This document shows, piece after piece, positions 16,252 to 25,138 of a DNA stretch of 64,000 nucleotides. This DNA is from an uncultured Lachnospiraceae bacterium. GTDB lineage: Bacteria > Bacillota > Clostridia > Lachnospirales > Lachnospiraceae. The notes under the pieces are model-generated. The model was not told where the DNA came from. It did not search any database and saw nothing but the letters and a program-made list of their open reading frames with translations. Within the stretch, counting starts at the first letter, position 1; each line of letters opens with the position of its first letter. The translations under genes were made by a program, and so were the position numbers. The stretch is taken from the NCBI GenBank assembly GCA_945913255.1, contig CAMEDC010000005.1, forward strand, positions 1-64,000, in the 5' to 3' direction.

Positions 16252-17925
16252 ATGAGAAGTGATTCCGTAAAAACCGGCACCGCTCAGGCGCCGCACAGAA
16301 GCTTGTTTAATGCACTTGGTTATACAGAGGAGGAGAGAAAACGCCCCTTAATAGGTATTGTCTGCTCCTATAATGAAATTGTTCCCGGACATATGAACCT
16401 TGATAAGATTGCAGAAGCAGTTAAGATGGGAGTTGCCATGGCGGGCGGTACGCCTGTTATGTTCCCAGCCATCGCAGTTTGCGATGGTATTGCCATGGGA
16501 CATATCGGCATGAAATATTCTCTGGTAACGAGAGATCTGATTGCAGACAGCACAGAGTGCATGACTCTTGCACATGGATTTGACGGACTTGTCTGTATTC
16601 CAAACTGTGATAAGAATGTACCCGGTTTATTGATGGCTGCCGCAAGAGTCAACATTCCTACCATTTTTGTCTCCGGAGGTCCCATGCTTGCAGGGCGTAT
16701 TCATGGTCAGAAAAAAAGTCTGTCTTCCATGTTTGAAGCAGTAGGAAGTGTTGCTGCAGGCACTATGACAATGGAAGAACTCTGTGAATATGAGGAAAAA
16801 GTCTGCCCTACCTGTGGCTCCTGTTCCGGTATGTATACCGCTAACTCCATGAACTGTCTGACAGAGGCAATCGGTATGGGACTTCGCGGAAACGGTACTA
16901 TACCTGCTGTATATTCCGAACGTATCAGACTGGCGAAACATGCAGGTATGAAAATTATGGAACTAGTGGAAAAGGATATCAAACCCCGTGATATTATGAC
17001 GGAAAAAGCATTTATGAATGCCCTGACTGTCGATATGGCGCTTGGTTGTTCCACAAATTCCATGCTGCATCTTCCTGCAATTGCAAGAGAAGCAGGTGTC
17101 AATCTGAATCTTGATATTGCAAACGAATTGTCCGCAAAGACGCCGAATCTGTGTCATCTGGCTCCTGCAGGCCCGACCTATATGGAAGATTTGAATGAAG
17201 CCGGCGGTGTATATGCAGTGATGAATGAACTGACAAAGAAAAATCTGCTGAATCTTGACTGCATGACAGTAAACGGCACAACCATTGGTGAAAACATTAA
17301 GAACTGCAAAAACCTGAATCCTGAAGTAATCAGACCTGTTGAAAATCCTTATTCCGAGACAGGCGGAATTGCAATCCTGAAGGGTAATCTGGCACCTGAC
17401 AGCGGTGTGGTAAAGCGCTCCGCAGTAGCACCTGAAATGTTAGTACATGAGGGTCCTGCACGTGTATTTGACTGCGAAGAGGATGCCATCGCTGCAATAA
17501 AAGGTGGAAAAATCGTGGCAGGTGACGTCGTTGTAATTCGTTATGAAGGTCCGAAGGGCGGACCCGGAATGCGTGAAATGCTGAATCCTACTTCTGCGAT
17601 TGCGGGCATGGGTCTTGGCTCCAGTGTGGCTTTGATTACGGATGGACGTTTTTCAGGGGCATCAAGAGGTGCTTCCATTGGTCATGTTTCTCCTGAAGCT
17701 GCTGTCGGTGGGCCGATTGCTTTGGTAGAAGAAGGGGATATCATCAGCATTAATATTCCGGAGAACAGACTGGATGTAAAAGTATCGGATGATGAACTGG
17801 CAAAGAGACGTGAGAAATGGCAGCCGAGAGAGCCTAAGGTGACAACCGGCTATCTTTCAAGATATCGTGAACTTGTGACAAGCGGCAACAGGGGAGCAGT
17901 GCTTGAAATCCCCGGAAAGCAGTAA
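16252..17925 (+). CDS. ilvD: Dihydroxy-acid dehydratase
   Basis: Dehydrates 2,3-dihydroxy-3-methyl acids to 2-oxo acids, the third common step of isoleucine and valine synthesis. The enzyme has 557 residues and an Fe-S cluster. The cysteines of the cluster are seen in PNCDKNVPG and [18 protein letters not shown]. The ending signature [22 protein letters not shown] (about 463-485) and GHVSPEAA are typical. The start at 16252 follows AAAGAGGA. Gaps of 45 and 20 bases to leuB and ilvB mean one transcript is likely. The enzyme is expected to be oxygen sensitive. Confidence 0.96.
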   Translation: MRSDSVKTGTAQAPHRSLFNALGYTEEERKRPLIGIVCSYNEIVPGHMNLDKIAEAVKMGVAMAGGTPVMFPAIAVCDGIAMGHIGMKYSLVTRDLIADSTECMTLAHGFDGLVCIPNCDKNVPGLLMAAARVNIPTIFVSGGPMLAGRIHGQKKSLSSMFEAVGSVAAGTMTMEELCEYEEKVCPTCGSCSGMYTANSMNCLTEAIGMGLRGNGTIPAVYSERIRLAKHAGMKIMELVEKDIKPRDIMTEKAFMNALTVDMALGCSTNSMLHLPAIAREAGVNLNLDIANELSAKTPNLCHLAPAGPTYMEDLNEAGGVYAVMNELTKKNLLNLDCMTVNGTTIGENIKNCKNLNPEVIRPVENPYSETGGIAILKGNLAPDSGVVKRSAVAPEMLVHEGPARVFDCEEDAIAAIKGGKIVAGDVVVIRYEGPKGGPGMREMLNPTSAIAGMGLGSSVALITDGRFSGASRGASIGHVSPEAAVGGPIALVEEGDIISINIPENRLDVKVSDDELAKRREKWQPREPKVTTGYLSRYRELVTSGNRGAVLEIPGKQ

Positions 17926-17945
17926 AATTCAGGAGGAAATCAAAG

Positions 17946-19616
17946 ATGCAGTTAAACGGTTCTGAAATTGTTGTGGAATGTCTGAAAGAACAGGGTGTAG
18001 ATACCGTATTCGGCTATCCGGGCGGAGCGATTCTGAATATCTATGATGCCCTTTATAAACACAGCAACGAAATCAACCATATATTGACTTCCCATGAACA
18101 GGGAGCTGCCCATGCAGCGGACGGCTATGCCCGGGCAACCGGAAAAGTCGGTGTCTGTATGGCCACCAGCGGTCCCGGTGCCACCAACCTGGTGACAGGG
18201 ATAGCAACCGCCTATATGGATTCTGTTCCCATGGTGGCTATTACTGCAAATGTTACGCTTCCCATGCTTGGAAAGGACAGCTTCCAGGAGGTTGATATTG
18301 CAGGCGTGACCATGCCGATTACAAAGCACGGCTATATAGTAAAAAATGTAGAGGAACTGGCAGATACTTTGCGAAAAGCGTTTGATATTGCCAGAAGCGG
18401 GCGGCCCGGTCCTGTGCTGGTTGACATTACAAAGGATGTGACTGCTGCTGTCTGTGAATACACACCAAAGATAATTGAAAAGAAGGAAAAAACGGATTTA
18501 GGAACTCCGGAGGATTACAGCAGGGTTCTTGAGTATATCAGAAATGCAAAGAAACCGTTCATTTATCTTGGCGGCGGTGCCATCCTTTCGGAGGCTTATG
18601 AGGAAGTGGCGGAGTTTGCCGAGCGGATTGACGCACCTGTCTGTGACACGCTGATGGGGAAGGGCGGATTTGATGGAAACAGCCCACGATATACCGGCAT
18701 GATAGGCATGCATGGAACAAAAGCATCCAATCTGGGAGTAAGCCAGTGTGATTTGCTGATTGCTCTCGGTGCAAGATTTTCAGACCGTGTCATCGGCAAT
18801 CCTAAGAAGTTTGCCGAAAATGCAAAGATTCTACATATTGATATTGATGCAGCGGAAATCAACAAAAATATTCGTGTGGACGCAAGCATTGTCGGGGATT
18901 TGAAGCTTGTCCTGAAAAAACTGAATCAGGAACTGGAAAAGCAAGATCACAGAGACTGGATGAAGACTGTCGGGGATTTGAAGGAAAAATATCCGCTGAA
19001 ATATGATAAGAGCAGACTTTCCTGCCCTTATGTAATGGAAACCATAGACAAGGTGACGAAGGGGGAAGCTCTGATAACAACAGATGTGGGACAGCATCAG
19101 ATGTGGGCAGCACAGTATTATCACTATACGAAACCCAGAACCTTTCTTTCTTCCGGTGGACTGGGAACTATGGGATATGGTCTTGGAGCATGTATTGGAG
19201 CTCAGGTAGGACAGCCCGATAAAATTTGTATCAATATTGCCGGAGACGGCTGTTTCCGCATGAATATGAACGAACTTGCAACTGCAAGCCGATACAACAT
19301 TCCGATTATTCAGGTGGTTATCAATAACCATGTCCTGGGAATGGTACGTCAATGGCAGACTCTGTTTTATGGAAAACGGTATTCACAGACAGTATTGGAT
19401 GATAAGGTAGATTTTTGCAAAGTTGCGGAAGCTCTTGGCTGTGCGGCAATCAGGGTTACAGAAAAAGAGGAGATGGAGCCCGCTTTATTAAAAGCAATCG
19501 AATTGAAAGCACCTGTACTGATTGAATGCATGATACCAGAAGATGACAAGGTATTTCCCATGGTTCCTGCGGGAGCACCGATTGCGGATGTATTTGACGG
19601 GGATGACTTAAAGTAA
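17946..19616 (+). CDS. ilvB: Acetolactate synthase large subunit (first copy)
   Basis: Thiamine-diphosphate enzyme of 556 residues that joins two pyruvates, or pyruvate and 2-oxobutyrate, for branched-chain amino acids. The activating Glu is in HEQGAAHAADGYARATG, with SGPGATNLVTGIATAYMDSVP and the TPP/Mg site GDGCFRMNMNEL...NNHVLGMV. The RQWQ motif (W470) is the tryptophan linked in E. coli AHAS II to preference for 2-oxobutyrate, so this copy looks like a true anabolic AHAS. There is no regulatory subunit next to it. The nearest candidates are the two ACT proteins at 61.0-62.1 kb. AGGAGG precedes the start. Confidence 0.95.
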   Translation: MQLNGSEIVVECLKEQGVDTVFGYPGGAILNIYDALYKHSNEINHILTSHEQGAAHAADGYARATGKVGVCMATSGPGATNLVTGIATAYMDSVPMVAITANVTLPMLGKDSFQEVDIAGVTMPITKHGYIVKNVEELADTLRKAFDIARSGRPGPVLVDITKDVTAAVCEYTPKIIEKKEKTDLGTPEDYSRVLEYIRNAKKPFIYLGGGAILSEAYEEVAEFAERIDAPVCDTLMGKGGFDGNSPRYTGMIGMHGTKASNLGVSQCDLLIALGARFSDRVIGNPKKFAENAKILHIDIDAAEINKNIRVDASIVGDLKLVLKKLNQELEKQDHRDWMKTVGDLKEKYPLKYDKSRLSCPYVMETIDKVTKGEALITTDVGQHQMWAAQYYHYTKPRTFLSSGGLGTMGYGLGACIGAQVGQPDKICINIAGDGCFRMNMNELATASRYNIPIIQVVINNHVLGMVRQWQTLFYGKRYSQTVLDDKVDFCKVAEALGCAAIRVTEKEEMEPALLKAIELKAPVLIECMIPEDDKVFPMVPAGAPIADVFDGDDLK

Positions 19617-19635
19617 ACAGGAAAACAAGTGGATT

Positions 19636-21021
19636 ATGAAGAAATGGTTTCGAATTCCGATATTGATTCTGTTATGCGGCTTTTTTGTTGTTATGGCAGG
19701 TGCACTTGCGCTCGCTTTCTATTACCGAAATAATTTTCCGGTGAATACGTGGATAAACGGCATTTATTGTACCGGAAAAAGTATAGAAGAAGTAAATGCT
19801 GAGCTGGCAGAACAGACAGAGATTCCGATATTGATAATTGAAACTGTAAATGGAGAAACAGGAAAGATTGACTTGCGTGAAGCAGATGCGAAGGCTGATT
19901 ACAGTTCAGCTTTAAAAACATATCTGCATCAAAACGCAACATACCGATGGATAAAACACTTTGAAAAGCCTGTATCTGCTACCCTGGAAGAAGTCCGTTA
20001 TACATGGGACAGTGAAAAGCTGAAAGCGCTCTTTGAAGAGTTATCCTTTGTTCAGGAAGCAGACTGCTCTGTGCCCGGAGTAAAAGTAATACTGACGGAT
20101 GAAGGATATGTTCTTCAGGACGGAAACACGGATCATCTGAATTCCCGGAAGGCACTTCAATATGTTGAAAGCTGCCTGAGAATGGGCGAACATAATGTCG
20201 TGCTGAAGGACGGCGGCTGTTATGAAAATCTGAAAGATAATGCACAGGACAAAGCGCAACGTATGCTCTGGTCGCAGCTGGAAGAAATCTTTGCATGTAA
20301 TCTGATTTATGATATGGGAGAAGAGAAGATTCCCTTAACCCAGGCTATCTTAAGTCAATTCTTAATTGTGGATGGCGAAAGTATTCAACTCAACCCTGAA
20401 GGGATACAGAGTTGGGTTGATGAACTGGCGTTGGCGTACAATACGGTAAATACAACCGGAAAATTTCAATCTACACGCGGAGATATTGTTGAGGTGCCAT
20501 ATGTTACTTATGGGACGGAACTTAACACAAAAGAGGAAGTTCTATGGCTTACGGAGAATGTCTGGGAAAACAGAACCGTGCGCACTCAGCCGGAATATCA
20601 TGTCCCGGCTTATCTGAAGGAAGGATTTACAAGAGGCTTAAATGACATTGGGGATACCTATATCGAAGTAGATATGACTCTGCAGCATCTTTACTATTAT
20701 GTTGGTGGAGAACTGTCACTTAAAACAGATGTTGTGACGGGGAATACAAAAAGAAAAATGGGAACTCCGGAAGGAATAAACTATGTCTATAATAAGCAGC
20801 GGAACAGAGTGCTCAGAGGACCCGGATACGCCTCGCCGGTGAAATACTGGGTTCCGGTGAAAGGAGCTATCGGTATACATGATGCCAGCTGGAGATCTGA
20901 ATTCGGTGGGGAAATTTATAAGACAAGCGGTTCACATGGCTGTATTAATGTACCTACCGATGTGATGGCGGAACTTTATGATATGGTTGAAATAGGAACT
21001 CCGGTGGTCATGTTTTATTGA
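19636..21021 (+). CDS. L,D-transpeptidase (YkuD) with peptidoglycan-binding domain
   Basis: Predicted membrane-anchored enzyme of 461 residues that forms 3-3 cross-links in peptidoglycan or trims it. There is one N-terminal transmembrane helix (about 7-29). A repeat region (about 40-290) includes the YTWDSEKLKALFEEL block typical of the PG-binding-4 domain of clostridial L,D-transpeptidases. The YkuD domain lies at about 340-461, with the catalytic motif HDASWR...GSHGCINVP (nucleophile C436). It begins only 19 bases after ilvB, so it is probably read from the leuB-ilvD-ilvB transcript, an unexpected partner for amino-acid genes. No terminator is visible after it, and the serC promoter follows. 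Confidence 0.9.
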   Translation: MKKWFRIPILILLCGFFVVMAGALALAFYYRNNFPVNTWINGIYCTGKSIEEVNAELAEQTEIPILIIETVNGETGKIDLREADAKADYSSALKTYLHQNATYRWIKHFEKPVSATLEEVRYTWDSEKLKALFEELSFVQEADCSVPGVKVILTDEGYVLQDGNTDHLNSRKALQYVESCLRMGEHNVVLKDGGCYENLKDNAQDKAQRMLWSQLEEIFACNLIYDMGEEKIPLTQAILSQFLIVDGESIQLNPEGIQSWVDELALAYNTVNTTGKFQSTRGDIVEVPYVTYGTELNTKEEVLWLTENVWENRTVRTQPEYHVPAYLKEGFTRGLNDIGDTYIEVDMTLQHLYYYVGGELSLKTDVVTGNTKRKMGTPEGINYVYNKQRNRVLRGPGYASPVKYWVPVKGAIGIHDASWRSEFGGEIYKTSGSHGCINVPTDVMAELYDMVEIGTPVVMFY

Positions 21022-21051
21022 AATATCATTGTAAAAAGTTTAACAATGTAC

Positions 21052-21080
21052 TTGACTAAAGTGTCAGGAGCGAGTATCCT
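21052..21080 (+). promoter_or_regulatory. Promoter of serC-serA
   Basis: TTGACT (21052-21057) and TATCCT (21075-21080), spacer 17. The leader contains a small GGGG-GTT-CCCC hairpin near 21100-21110. Confidence 0.55.
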
Positions 21081-21140
21081 TAATTCTAAGTTCTGAAACG
21101 GGGGTTCCCCATATATACTAAATTTGAGGAGGAATATGAA

Positions 21141-22226
21141 ATGTCCAGAGTCTACAATTTTTCTGCTGGTCCTGCAGTACTGCCGGAAGAAGTATTAAAA
21201 GAAGCTGCCGATGAGATGCTTGATTACAAGGGAACTGGAATGTCAGTGATGGAGATGAGTCATCGATCCAAGGCGTATGATACAATTATCAAAGAAGCCG
21301 AAGCTGATTTGAGAGAGCTGATGAACATTCCTGATAATTACAAAGTGCTTTTCCTGCAGGGAGGTGCAAGCCAACAGTTTGCAATGATTCCCATGAACCT
21401 GATGAAAAACAGAGTTGCCGACTATATTGTAACCGGTCAGTGGGCGAAGAAAGCATATCAGGAAGCTTGTATCTATGGTAAGGCAAATAAAATTGCTTCC
21501 TCAGAAGACAAGACATTTTCTTACATACCTGATTGTTCCGATCTACCAATCAGTGAAGATGCGGACTATGTATATATTTGTGAGAATAACACAATTTACG
21601 GAACAAAGTTTAAGACACTTCCAAACACGAAGGGAAAACCCCTCGTTGCAGATGTGTCAAGCTGTTTCCTTTCCGAGCCGGTAGATGTTACGAAATATGG
21701 CGTTATTTATGGTGGTGTACAAAAAAATGTCGGTCCTGCAGGTGTAGTGATTGTAATTATTCGTGAAGACCTGATAACCGAAGACGTACTTCCCGGTACA
21801 CCTACCATGCTGAAATACAAGATTCATGCCGATAACGGTTCTCTTTACAATACACCTCCTGCGTATGGCATTTATATCTGCGGAAAGGTATTCAAATGGC
21901 TGAAAAAGCGTGGCGGACTGGAAGCCATGAAGGAATATAACGAAAAAAAGGCAAAAATACTTTACGATTATCTTGACGAGAGCAAACTGTTCCACGGAAC
22001 CGTTCGCAAGGAGGATCGTTCTTTAATGAATGTACCTTTTGTTACCGGAGATGAGGAAATGGATGCAAAATTCGTAAAAGAGGCAACAGCTGCAGGATTT
22101 GTCAACCTGAAAGGTCACAGAACAGTCGGTGGTATGCGTGCCAGCATCTATAATGCAATGCCGATTGAGGGTGTGGAAAAGCTCGTTGCATTTATGAAAG
22201 AATTCGAAAAAGCTAACTTGAAGTAA
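21141..22226 (+). CDS. serC: Phosphoserine aminotransferase
   Basis: PLP enzyme of 361 residues that makes 3-phosphoserine from 3-phosphohydroxypyruvate and glutamate. It starts with the typical NFSAGPAVLPEEVL, shows GGASQQFAMIPMNL, and carries the PLP lysine in GGVQKNVGPAG. The end FMKEFEKANLK is also typical. GAGGAGG precedes the start. serA follows 13 bases downstream, so the two enzymes of serine synthesis are coexpressed. The phosphatase SerB is not visible here. Confidence 0.95.
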   Translation: MSRVYNFSAGPAVLPEEVLKEAADEMLDYKGTGMSVMEMSHRSKAYDTIIKEAEADLRELMNIPDNYKVLFLQGGASQQFAMIPMNLMKNRVADYIVTGQWAKKAYQEACIYGKANKIASSEDKTFSYIPDCSDLPISEDADYVYICENNTIYGTKFKTLPNTKGKPLVADVSSCFLSEPVDVTKYGVIYGGVQKNVGPAGVVIVIIREDLITEDVLPGTPTMLKYKIHADNGSLYNTPPAYGIYICGKVFKWLKKRGGLEAMKEYNEKKAKILYDYLDESKLFHGTVRKEDRSLMNVPFVTGDEEMDAKFVKEATAAGFVNLKGHRTVGGMRASIYNAMPIEGVEKLVAFMKEFEKANLK

Positions 22227-22239
22227 AGGAGAACAGAAG

Positions 22240-23403
22240 ATGTTCAAAATAAATTGTCTGAACCCAATATCCGATGTGGGACTAAAGAATTTCAGTAAAC
22301 TGTATGAAGTAACGACGGATGTTAAGGAAGCACAGGGAATTCTTGTCAGAAGTGCTTCCATGCATGAAATGGAAATCCCGGAAAACCTGCTTGCGGTCGC
22401 ACGTGCAGGAGCCGGTGTCAATAATATCCCCTTGGATAAATGTGCAGAAAAAGGTGTTGTCGTATTTAACACGCCCGGAGCAAATGCAAACGGTGTAAAA
22501 GAACTGGTAATTGCAGGTCTTCTGTTAGCTGCAAGAGATGTAGTTGGCGGTATCGACTGGGTAAAAGCCAACAGTGATAATACTGATATTGCAAAGGCTG
22601 CAGAAAAAGAAAAGAAAAATTTTGCCGGCAGTGAGATTATGGGAAAGAAACTGGGAGTCATCGGACTTGGTGCAATCGGAGTTAAGGTTGCAAATGCAGC
22701 CGTGGCACTTGGTATGGATGTTTATGGGTACGACCCATATCTTTCGGTAAACGCGGCCTGGAGTCTGAGCCGCTCTGTAAAGCATGTATTGAATGTAGAT
22801 GATATCTATGCACAGTGCGATTATATCACCATTCATGTACCTCTTCTTGATTCTACAAAAGGAATGATAAATGCAGTATCTATTGCGAAAATGAAAGAGG
22901 GCGTTGTTATCCTTAACTTCGCAAGAGATTTGCTGGCAAATGAAAAAGATGTTCTGGAAGGGTTGCAGAGCGGAAAGATTGCACGATATGTTTCTGATTT
23001 TCCCAATCCGACCACAGCTGGTCAGAAAGGCTGTATTGTTATTCCTCATCTTGGCGCAAGCACTGAGGAATCAGAGGATAATTGTGCTGTAATGGCTGTG
23101 CAGGAACTTATGGATTATCTGGAAAACGGAAATATCCGCAACAGTGTAAATTATCCTGCCTGTGATATGGGTGTATGCAGCAAGGCAGGTAGAGTAGCTA
23201 TTTTCCATAAGAATATTGCCAATATGATTACACAGTTTACAGCTGCTTTCGGAGAAAAGGGAATTAATATCAGTGAGATGACCAATAAATCCAGGGGCGA
23301 TGTTGCATATACCATGATTGATGTGGAATCGGCACCTACAGAAGATATGATGGAAGTGCTTCGCAGAATTGAGGGTGTATTCAGAGTCAGAATCGTAAAG
23401 TAA
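22240..23403 (+). CDS. serA: D-3-phosphoglycerate dehydrogenase
   Basis: NAD-dependent first enzyme of serine synthesis, 387 residues. It has an N-terminal substrate domain, the Rossmann core GVIGLGAIGVKVANAA (about 143-158) and the catalytic His in IPHLGASTEESEDN. A short C-terminal ACT-like domain (about 315-387, with FTAAFGEKGINISEMTNKSRGDVAYTMIDVES) could bind serine for feedback control. The length matches the short SerA form found in Clostridia and not the longer B. subtilis type. It follows serC and ends at a hairpin shared with the convergent small gene. Confidence 0.93.
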   Translation: MFKINCLNPISDVGLKNFSKLYEVTTDVKEAQGILVRSASMHEMEIPENLLAVARAGAGVNNIPLDKCAEKGVVVFNTPGANANGVKELVIAGLLLAARDVVGGIDWVKANSDNTDIAKAAEKEKKNFAGSEIMGKKLGVIGLGAIGVKVANAAVALGMDVYGYDPYLSVNAAWSLSRSVKHVLNVDDIYAQCDYITIHVPLLDSTKGMINAVSIAKMKEGVVILNFARDLLANEKDVLEGLQSGKIARYVSDFPNPTTAGQKGCIVIPHLGASTEESEDNCAVMAVQELMDYLENGNIRNSVNYPACDMGVCSKAGRVAIFHKNIANMITQFTAAFGEKGINISEMTNKSRGDVAYTMIDVESAPTEDMMEVLRRIEGVFRVRIVK

Positions 23404-23420
23404 GCGAATGTAAGAAATGA

Positions 23421-23471
23421 GGGATCTATCTGACAGATTGTATGAAAGCCAGATAGATCCCTGAATTTTTT
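23421..23471. terminator. Terminator between serA and the small acidic gene
   Basis: GGGATCTATCTG (23421-23432) pairs perfectly with CAGATAGATCCC (23450-23461). TGAATTTTTT follows on the plus strand. The minus-strand gene ends at 23470, so the hairpin can serve it too. Confidence 0.8.
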
Positions 23472-23754
23472 AGCGGAAGAGTAAGGGCATGCCACCGTCA
23501 CCACTATCATTGATATCCTGAAGGCTTTCCATCAGCTTTTCATTGCTTGCACAGGAAGCTTCACTCTGTAAATCCATATAGAGAATAAATACTTCTTCCA
23601 GCTGCATATTTCTTTCATGAGCGATTTCTTCCATAACGGGTTTTAATTTCTCCAATTGCACTGAAACAGGGACCTTTTGGGGATCCACTTCACCAAGAAC
23701 ATTTTCGGCAAAAGAATTAATACGTGCCAGGAGTTTTTTGTTTTCGTCAGTCAT
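23470..23754 (-). CDS. Small acidic hypothetical protein
   Basis: A 94-residue protein that I cannot assign to a family. It is rich in Glu/Asp and Leu, appears all-helical up to about residue 80, and ends in a Gly-rich tail (DSGDGGMPLLFR). There is no signal peptide or membrane segment. AAAGGA lies about 12 bases before the start. It has its own strand between serA and the DUF1015 gene. The codon pattern and proper start signal suggest it is real. It could be a small regulator or adaptor, but nothing in the sequence shows this. Confidence 0.65.
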   Translation of the reverse strand: MTDENKKLLARINSFAENVLGEVDPQKVPVSVQLEKLKPVMEEIAHERNMQLEEVFILYMDLQSEASCASNEKLMESLQDINDSGDGGMPLLFR

Positions 23755-23874
23755 TTCGAATTACAATCCTTTCTATCAACATATTAAGTATTATTTTATC
23801 ACCCTGGACTTGTTATGTATAGTTGATTTTGATAAAATAAAAATGAAAAATACAGGAAGCAGGAGGTAGAGGTT

Positions 23875-25119
23875 ATGGCAGAAATCAGACCTTTTACAGC
23901 GTACCGCCCGGCAAAGGGAATGGAAAGCAAAATCGCTGCACTGCCTTATGATGTGTATAATCGGGAAGAGGCTTACAGGATAGTCAAAAAGAATCCGGAC
24001 TCGTTTTTGGCTATTGACCGGGCTGAAACAGCTTTTGGACCGGATACAGATACTTATGCGCCGGAAGTCTATAAAAAAGCAGCAAGTTTGCTGCTGGAAT
24101 GGATAACGGAGGGAAAATTTATCAGGGAAGAGAAGCCCTGTTATTATCTGTATGAACAGGTGATGAACGGAAGAAGTCAAACAGGCATTGTAGCCTGCGC
24201 ATCCATTGATGATTATCTAAATAATATCATAAAAAAACATGAAAATACACGCGCGGATAAAGAGCAGGACAGAATATGCCATGTGGATGTCTGCAATATG
24301 CAGACCGGCCCTATTTTTCTGGCATACAGAAAAAATGATAAATTAAAAAGGATAACAGAAGAGGCAAAACAGGAAACTCCCGCCTATGATTTTATTTCAG
24401 AGGATGGTATAGGACATAAAGTCTGGGTAATTACCGATAGCAGAAAAATTTCCGATATTCATGAGTGTTTTTCTGAAATTCCTTCCATATACATTGCAGA
24501 TGGGCATCACAGGTGTGCTTCTGCAGTAAAAGTAGGATTGAAAAGAAGAGAAGAAAATTCGGGTTACTCCGGAAAAGAACAATTCAATTATTTCCTTTCT
24601 GTTCTTTTCCCGGATGAAGAACTTCGTATTATGGATTATAATCGTGTGGTGCAAGATTTGAACGGCTATTCCGAAAAAGAATTCTTAGAGAAAATTTCTG
24701 AAAGTTTTATTGTGGAAAAGGTTGGGAAAAAGCCGTATCATCCTGAGAAAAAAGCTGTTTTCGGTATGTATCTCGGAGAGGAATGGTATAAATTACAGGC
24801 AAAAGATAAGATTTTGTCTGAAGACTCGGTAGACGGATTGGATGTATCGCTGTTGCAGAATTATCTGCTTAATCCTGTCCTTGGCATTCAGAATCCCAAA
24901 ACAGACAGGCGAATTGATTTTGTAGGAGGGATTCGTGGTTTGGAGGAATTGGAAAGAAGGGTACATACGGATATGAAGGTAGCTTTTTCCCTGTATCCGA
25001 CTTCTATCGGAGAACTTTTCGCTGTGGCAGATGCAGGAAAACTAATGCCGCCAAAATCCACATGGTTTGAACCAAAACTCAGAAGCGGATTATTTTTGCA
25101 TGATTTACGAGATTGCTGA
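23875..25119 (+). CDS. DUF1015 family protein
   Basis: A 414-residue cytoplasmic protein of the DUF1015 family. The N-terminus shows the family start IRPFTAYRPAKGMESKIAALPYDV, with later conserved blocks FLAIDRAE, RICHVDVCNMQTGPIFL and the strongly conserved YIADGHHRCASA (about residues 205-216). The function is unknown. DUF1015 genes commonly sit next to serA and serC in Firmicutes, and the same holds here, so a link to serine or one-carbon metabolism is a fair inference. The ribosome site is AGGAGG. glgB begins 19 bases after its stop. Confidence 0.88.
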   Translation: MAEIRPFTAYRPAKGMESKIAALPYDVYNREEAYRIVKKNPDSFLAIDRAETAFGPDTDTYAPEVYKKAASLLLEWITEGKFIREEKPCYYLYEQVMNGRSQTGIVACASIDDYLNNIIKKHENTRADKEQDRICHVDVCNMQTGPIFLAYRKNDKLKRITEEAKQETPAYDFISEDGIGHKVWVITDSRKISDIHECFSEIPSIYIADGHHRCASAVKVGLKRREENSGYSGKEQFNYFLSVLFPDEELRIMDYNRVVQDLNGYSEKEFLEKISESFIVEKVGKKPYHPEKKAVFGMYLGEEWYKLQAKDKILSEDSVDGLDVSLLQNYLLNPVLGIQNPKTDRRIDFVGGIRGLEELERRVHTDMKVAFSLYPTSIGELFAVADAGKLMPPKSTWFEPKLRSGLFLHDLRDC

Positions 25120-25138
25120 AACAGAGAGGACAACAACA

